Positions 8,215 through 12,341 of a stretch of 12,341 bases of DNA are shown in pieces (position 1 is the stretch's first letter; the number at the start of each line of letters is the position of its first letter). The position numbers were made by a program, and so were the translations under genes. Source of the stretch: CAIKZY01 sp044345075. GTDB taxonomy: Bacteria > Actinomycetota > Actinomycetes > S36-B12. The notes below the pieces were generated by a model. It saw only the letters and a program-made list of their open reading frames with translations. It did no database searches and had not been told where the DNA came from. The stretch covers positions 1-12,341 of the forward strand of contig JBIJBU010000049.1 of the NCBI GenBank assembly GCA_044345075.1, given 5' to 3'.

Positions 8215-10889
8215 TGGATTCCGCGGAGATCCGCACTCGCTTCCTCCGGTATTTCGCCGATCGTGGCCATCAGGTCGTACCGTCGGCATCCTTGCTGCTT
8301 GATGACCCCACACTGCTGTTCGTCAATGCGGGCATGGTGCCGTTCAAGCCCTACTTCTTGGGCGAGTCACCGGCGCCCTACCCGCGTGCCACGAGTGTGC
8401 AAAAGGTCGTGCGCACCCTTGATATCGAGGAAGTCGGAAAGACGACCCGTCACGCCTCGTTCTTCCAGATGGCGGGCAACTTCTCGTTTGGCGACTACTT
8501 CAAGGAAGAGGCGATTCCCTTCGCCTGGGAGCTTTTGACTAAGCCGGTATCCGACGGCGGCTACGGATTCCCCGAGAGCAAGCTATGGGCCACCGTCTAC
8601 CTTGATGACGATGAGGCCATCGATATCTGGCATAAAAAGGTTGGGCTCCCACTCGACCGAATCCAGCGTCGCGGAATGGCTGACAACTTCTGGTCCATGG
8701 GTGTTCCCGGACCCTGTGGCCCGTGTTCGGAGATCTACTACGACCGTGGTCCAGAGCACGGACTCGATGGCGGTCCGGTTGTCGATGAGGATCGCTACCT
8801 TGAGGTATGGAATCTGGTGTTCATGCAGTTCGCGCGAGGCGATGGCCCTGGTAAGGAGGGCTATCCGATTCAAGGCGAGCTTCCCGCGAAGAACATTGAC
8901 ACGGGTATGGGGCTTGAGCGCATGGCTGCTCTGCTTCAAGGCGTCGACAACATCTACGAGATCGACACGACTCGCGGAATTCTGGATCGCGCCAGTGAGC
9001 TCTCAGGCACCAAGTACGGAGCCTCGGAGAAGAGCGATGTCGCACTTCGAGTTGTCGCAGATCACGCGCGCACGTGCGCTTTCCTCATCGGTGACGGTGT
9101 GCTTCCCGGAAATGAAGGACGCGGATATGTGCTCCGTCGTTTGATGCGACGCACCATTCGCATGATGCGCCTGATCGGTGCACACGATCCGGTTATGGGC
9201 GATCTGATCGATCGCACGATCGAGACCATGGCGCCGCAGTACCCCGAGCTCAATGACGAGGCCAATCGCATCCGCCAGATCTCCATAGCCGAAGAGGCGA
9301 CCTTCCTCCAGACCCTCCGCACCGGCACGACCATCTTCGACACCGCTGTGGCCAATATCCGCAAGTCCGGCGGCACCTTGCTGGCAGGCGATGAAGCGTT
9401 CGCTTTGCACGACACCTACGGATTCCCTATCGATCTCACGTTGGAGATGGCTGCCGAGCAAGGGCTGTCGGTTGACGAGGATGGCTTCAGGGCATTGATG
9501 AAGCAGCAGCGCGAGCGTGCTAAGGCTGATGCTCGTGAACGCAAGAGCGGTCTCGTGGCGACCACGGCGTATCGCGACATCCTGGATTCGGGCGGACTCA
9601 CCGAGTTCACCGGTTACTCCGAATCACAGACCGAGTCGACGGTTATCGGAATTCTGCTCGACGGCAACACAGTTCCGGCCGCAACGGTTGGTCAGCATGT
9701 GGAGGTCATCCTCAATCGCTCACCCTTCTACGCCGAATCTGGCGGACAGCTGGGCGATCATGGTCGACTGCACTCCAGCAGCGGACTGGTACTTGACGTC
9801 TACGACGTCCAAACACCCGTATCGGGTCTCTTCGTCCATCGTTGCGAGGTTCTTTCCGGCGAGCTGGCTACCGGCGATTCAGTGATCAGTGAGGTCGACG
9901 TTGCTCGGCGTCGGGCGATTTCCCGTGCTCACACCGCTACTCATTTGATTCACCGTGCGTTCCGCGAACGCTTGGGAGACACCGCCACTCAAATGGGCTC
10001 GGAGAACGCCCCCGGACGCCTTCGCTTCGATTTCCCGAATCCGACAGCCGTGGCAGGCACGGTTATGCAAGAAGTCGAGCAGCGTGTCAATGAGGTGCTT
10101 CTCGAGGATCTTGCAGTGACCGCCAACGTCATGTCGCAGGCGGACGCACGGGCGATGGGTGCCATGGCCCTCTTCGGTGAGAAGTACGGCGAGAAGGTGC
10201 GGGTCGTGTCGGTCGGTGACTGGGCGCATGAACTCTGTGGCGGTACGCACGCTCAGCGCTCTGGCCAGCTGGGTGTTGTCACCTTTTTGTCCGAGGGATC
10301 CATCGGCGCAGGCGTCCGACGCGTTGAAGCCCTTGTGGGTGCTGACGCATATTCATTCCTTGCAAAGGAACATCTACTGGTCACCAGGCTGACCGAGCTG
10401 ACCAAGGCTCCGGCTGATCAGCTGCTGGATCGAGTCACGGCGACCATCACCGCGCTCAAGGATGCCGAGCGCGACCTGGCCAAGGTGCGAAGTGCTCAAC
10501 TCACTACGAATTTGTCCGGCATCATCGGTGAGGGCAAGGACATCGGCCCGGTTCGATTCTGGGCATTTGCTGCTCCGACGGGAACCAGTGCCAATGATCT
10601 GCGCGAACTCGTGGTGCAGGCACGTAGCCGTCAACGAGATGAGATCCCGGCTGTCCTTGTTGGCACGGCAATCGAAGAGGGCAAGGTCTCACTTGTGGCT
10701 GGTGCGAACCAGAAGGCTATCGACCTTGGCGTTGATGCCAACTCACTACTCAAGTCGGCACTGCCCAGCATCGACGGTAGGGGAGGCGGGAAGCCCGACT
10801 TCGCGCAGGGCGGTGGCACCCGAGTTGATGGCGTTGATGCGGCCTTCGTCGCGGTTGAGGCTTTTGTGCGCGAGCGGCTAGGCCAATAG
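8214..10889 (+). CDS. alaS: Alanyl-tRNA synthetase
   Basis: A full-length 891-residue AlaRS that charges tRNA-Ala and clears mischarged Ser- and Gly-tRNA-Ala. The aminoacylation core includes motif 2 (RHASFFQMAGNFSFGDYF, 79-96) and motif 3 (GMGLER, 231-236). A helical tRNA-recognition domain follows, then the editing domain with its zinc-binding residues H573 and H577 (HTATH) and C675 and H679 (CGGTH). A coiled stretch at about 735-765 leads to the C-Ala domain with GGGKPDFAQGGG (857-868). Nothing is missing. The ATG shares one base with the stop of the small membrane protein gene (TAATG), and AGGGAG (8201-8206) lies seven bases upstream. The gene ends two bases before ruvX. Confidence 0.98.
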   Translation: MDSAEIRTRFLRYFADRGHQVVPSASLLLDDPTLLFVNAGMVPFKPYFLGESPAPYPRATSVQKVVRTLDIEEVGKTTRHASFFQMAGNFSFGDYFKEEAIPFAWELLTKPVSDGGYGFPESKLWATVYLDDDEAIDIWHKKVGLPLDRIQRRGMADNFWSMGVPGPCGPCSEIYYDRGPEHGLDGGPVVDEDRYLEVWNLVFMQFARGDGPGKEGYPIQGELPAKNIDTGMGLERMAALLQGVDNIYEIDTTRGILDRASELSGTKYGASEKSDVALRVVADHARTCAFLIGDGVLPGNEGRGYVLRRLMRRTIRMMRLIGAHDPVMGDLIDRTIETMAPQYPELNDEANRIRQISIAEEATFLQTLRTGTTIFDTAVANIRKSGGTLLAGDEAFALHDTYGFPIDLTLEMAAEQGLSVDEDGFRALMKQQRERAKADARERKSGLVATTAYRDILDSGGLTEFTGYSESQTESTVIGILLDGNTVPAATVGQHVEVILNRSPFYAESGGQLGDHGRLHSSSGLVLDVYDVQTPVSGLFVHRCEVLSGELATGDSVISEVDVARRRAISRAHTATHLIHRAFRERLGDTATQMGSENAPGRLRFDFPNPTAVAGTVMQEVEQRVNEVLLEDLAVTANVMSQADARAMGAMALFGEKYGEKVRVVSVGDWAHELCGGTHAQRSGQLGVVTFLSEGSIGAGVRRVEALVGADAYSFLAKEHLLVTRLTELTKAPADQLLDRVTATITALKDAERDLAKVRSAQLTTNLSGIIGEGKDIGPVRFWAFAAPTGTSANDLRELVVQARSRQRDEIPAVLVGTAIEEGKVSLVAGANQKAIDLGVDANSLLKSALPSIDGRGGGKPDFAQGGGTRVDGVDAAFVAVEAFVRERLGQ

Positions 10890-10891
10890 TC

Positions 10892-11347
10892 ATGCGCACC
10901 GGGGTTCGACTCGCCTGCGATGTCGGCAAGGCGCGGATCGGCATTGCTCGGAGTGACCCGAGAGGGGTTCTTGCTGTGCCGTTAGATGCCGTCAAGGCGG
11001 GGGAGACCTCGGCATTACTCGTTCGCGATATCGCGATCGAGTACGAGGCCATAGAGATCATTGTCGGCCTTCCCATCTCGATGTCAGGGGCCTTGGGCCC
11101 TGCAGCGGAGTACACGCAAGCCTGGGTCGACCAACTCAGTGCCGTCACTGACATTCCCATTCGCCTTCACGACGAGCGACTCACGACGGTTCAGGCGCAG
11201 CGGGGTCTCCATGAGGCGGGTCGCACGACGAAGTCTTCACGTGCGGTCATCGACAGCGCGTCTGCGGTCGTCCTGCTCCAGACGTGTTTGGATAGTGAGA
11301 GGTCATCGGGGCTCCCGGTGGGCACTGAGGTTCGAAGGGAGATCTGA
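10892..11347 (+). CDS. ruvX: Putative pre-16S rRNA nuclease RuvX/YqgF
   Basis: A 151-residue RNase H-fold protein of the YqgF family, which is linked to maturation of the 16S rRNA 5' end and historically to Holliday-junction resolution. The three acidic active-site positions are present: D10 in CDVGKARIGIA, E95 in HDERLTT and D121 in IDSASAVVLLQ; the family's VGLP motif is at 58-61. Length is typical. There is no clear ribosome site before the ATG; the gene follows the alaS stop by two bases and is probably translated by reinitiation. Its stop overlaps the mltG start (TGATG). The alaS-ruvX-mltG order is conserved in actinobacteria and supports the call. Confidence 0.95.
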   Translation: MRTGVRLACDVGKARIGIARSDPRGVLAVPLDAVKAGETSALLVRDIAIEYEAIEIIVGLPISMSGALGPAAEYTQAWVDQLSAVTDIPIRLHDERLTTVQAQRGLHEAGRTTKSSRAVIDSASAVVLLQTCLDSERSSGLPVGTEVRREI

Positions 11348-12341
11348 TGGGATCACTCGACGATCTCCTCAGCACGGATCCCTTGCCGGCTTCTCGCCAT
11401 CGATCAGGCATCGGTCGCGCACTTGCCCTGGGCCTCGTCGTCCTGGTTCTCGTAGGAATCAGTTGGGGCGCTCTCACCATCGTGCGCTCGTCCTCCGGAA
11501 CCGACGACTATCCGGGCCCAGGTTCTGGCGTGGTAACCGTGGTGGTCAACAAGGGTGACTCGCTCACGGCAATGGGCACGGCTCTCGCTGCGGCTGGGGT
11601 CGTCAAGACTTCGGATGCATTCGTCCTGGCAGCGACCGCGAATGAGGATGCCACGACGATCGGCCCAGGCTCGTACACCCTGAAAAAGCAGATGAGTGGG
11701 GATGGCGCTGTTGCCTTGATGCTTGACCCGCTATCGCGTGCGGCAAGCCGTTTGGTGCTCCCGGAAGGGCTCCGTCTCACACAAACGCTTGAGGCTGCTT
11801 CTGCAGCCACCACAATCCCTGTGGCCGAGTTCGAGGCTGTCTTGCAGGAGCCTTCGCAGCTGAACCTTCCCGCCTGGTCTGGCGATAAGCCCGAAGGCTT
11901 CATGTTTCCGGCGACCTACGATCTCACTGGTGATGAGAGCGCAAAGTCGCTCCTGCGGGCTTTCGTCAAGAGATTTGATCAAGCTAGCGCCGACACCGAC
12001 CTGGTGACACGTGCCGCGCAGATCGGTCGAACACCGTACGAGGTCTTGATCATCGCCTCACTTCTTCAGGGTGAGGGCATCCCCAATGACTTCGCCAAGA
12101 TCGCCCGCGTTGTGTACAACCGTCTTGATGCCGATATGCCACTTCAGTTCGATTCCACAGTGGCGTATGGCCTTGGCATCACGAAGTTGAATCTTTCGAA
12201 GGCCCAGCTTGAATCTGCAACTCCCTTCAACACCTACGTCGTCAAGGGACTTCCGCCGACGCCGATCAATTCCCCGGGTGATGCGGCCATCGAAGCAGCG
12301 CTGAATCCGGCAAAGGGCAAGTGGTTGTATTTCGTTACGGT
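11347..12341 (+). CDS. mltG: Endolytic transglycosylase MltG (YceG-like), 3' end missing
   Basis: The first 331 residues of MltG, an inner-membrane lytic transglycosylase that cuts growing glycan strands and is thought to end their elongation. A short cytoplasmic tail (about 22 residues, basic at R17, R19 and R24) is followed by one membrane helix (about 25-46); the rest lies outside. A LysM-like N-terminal subdomain (about 62-135) leads to the YceG catalytic part, with FMFPATYDLT (185-194), IIASLLQGEG (235-244), VVYNRL, LQFDSTVAYGLG and GLPPTPINSPG. The catalytic glutamate, E218 in E. coli, aligns with E243; the other glutamate of the E. coli EKE motif is replaced by Q241. By comparison with E. 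coli, roughly 40 residues lie beyond the window. The start ATG overlaps the ruvX stop, with AAGGGAG (11335-11341) five bases upstream. Confidence 0.95.
   Translation, partial: MGSLDDLLSTDPLPASRHRSGIGRALALGLVVLVLVGISWGALTIVRSSSGTDDYPGPGSGVVTVVVNKGDSLTAMGTALAAAGVVKTSDAFVLAATANEDATTIGPGSYTLKKQMSGDGAVALMLDPLSRAASRLVLPEGLRLTQTLEAASAATTIPVAEFEAVLQEPSQLNLPAWSGDKPEGFMFPATYDLTGDESAKSLLRAFVKRFDQASADTDLVTRAAQIGRTPYEVLIIASLLQGEGIPNDFAKIARVVYNRLDADMPLQFDSTVAYGLGITKLNLSKAQLESATPFNTYVVKGLPPTPINSPGDAAIEAALNPAKGKWLYFVT

Noticed and set aside
9003..9461. Minus-strand open frame (152 codons) inside alaS
   Set aside because: It is antisense to conserved AlaRS sequence and has no family likeness.

Overview
The window is ordinary chromosomal core from a member of the Actinomycetota. 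G+C is roughly 60% by eye. There are GTG starts at three genes and short stop/start overlaps. Several families have a recognisably actinobacterial form: a membrane-anchored cyclophilin, a short glyoxalase-II-like hydrolase directly before hisS, and rarA next to aspS. The gene order, as I recall it, matches pieces of Mycobacterium tuberculosis (relA, ppiB, Rv2581c, hisS; then alaS, Rv2554c, Rv2553c) and of Streptomyces. I cannot assign a genus. I see no mobile element, CRISPR array, tRNA, rRNA, prophage or other sign of horizontal transfer.

Layout. Bases 1-699 hold the 3' end of rel, the (p)ppGpp synthetase/hydrolase, on the + strand. It converges on and overlaps by 13 bp a minus-strand pair: a DUF349 coiled-coil-type protein (687-2000) and, upstream of it, a membrane-anchored cyclophilin (2065-2838). 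A 106-bp divergent promoter region (2839-2944) separates this pair from a long + strand run that reaches the end of the window: MBL-fold hydrolase (2945-3661), hisS (3664-4935), aspS (4932-6671), rarA (6668-7975), a 67-residue single-pass membrane protein (8011-8214), alaS (8214-10889), ruvX (10892-11347) and mltG (11347 onward, cut by the window edge).

In the + strand run every junction is either a 1-4 base overlap or a gap of 2-35 bases, and I see no terminator, so it reads as one transcriptional unit of at least 9.4 kb. It joins three class II aminoacyl-tRNA synthetases (His, Asp, Ala) with replication-fork maintenance (RarA), 16S rRNA maturation (RuvX/YqgF) and termination of peptidoglycan strands (MltG). 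The rel gene beside it senses uncharged tRNA at the ribosome, so the neighbourhood as a whole concerns translation capacity and growth control.

I did not find a new biological system. The least explained items are the small membrane protein before alaS, the DUF349 protein overlapping rel, and an AspRS residue suggesting relaxed tRNA specificity. All non-coding gaps are under 110 bases; the largest carries the proposed divergent promoters.
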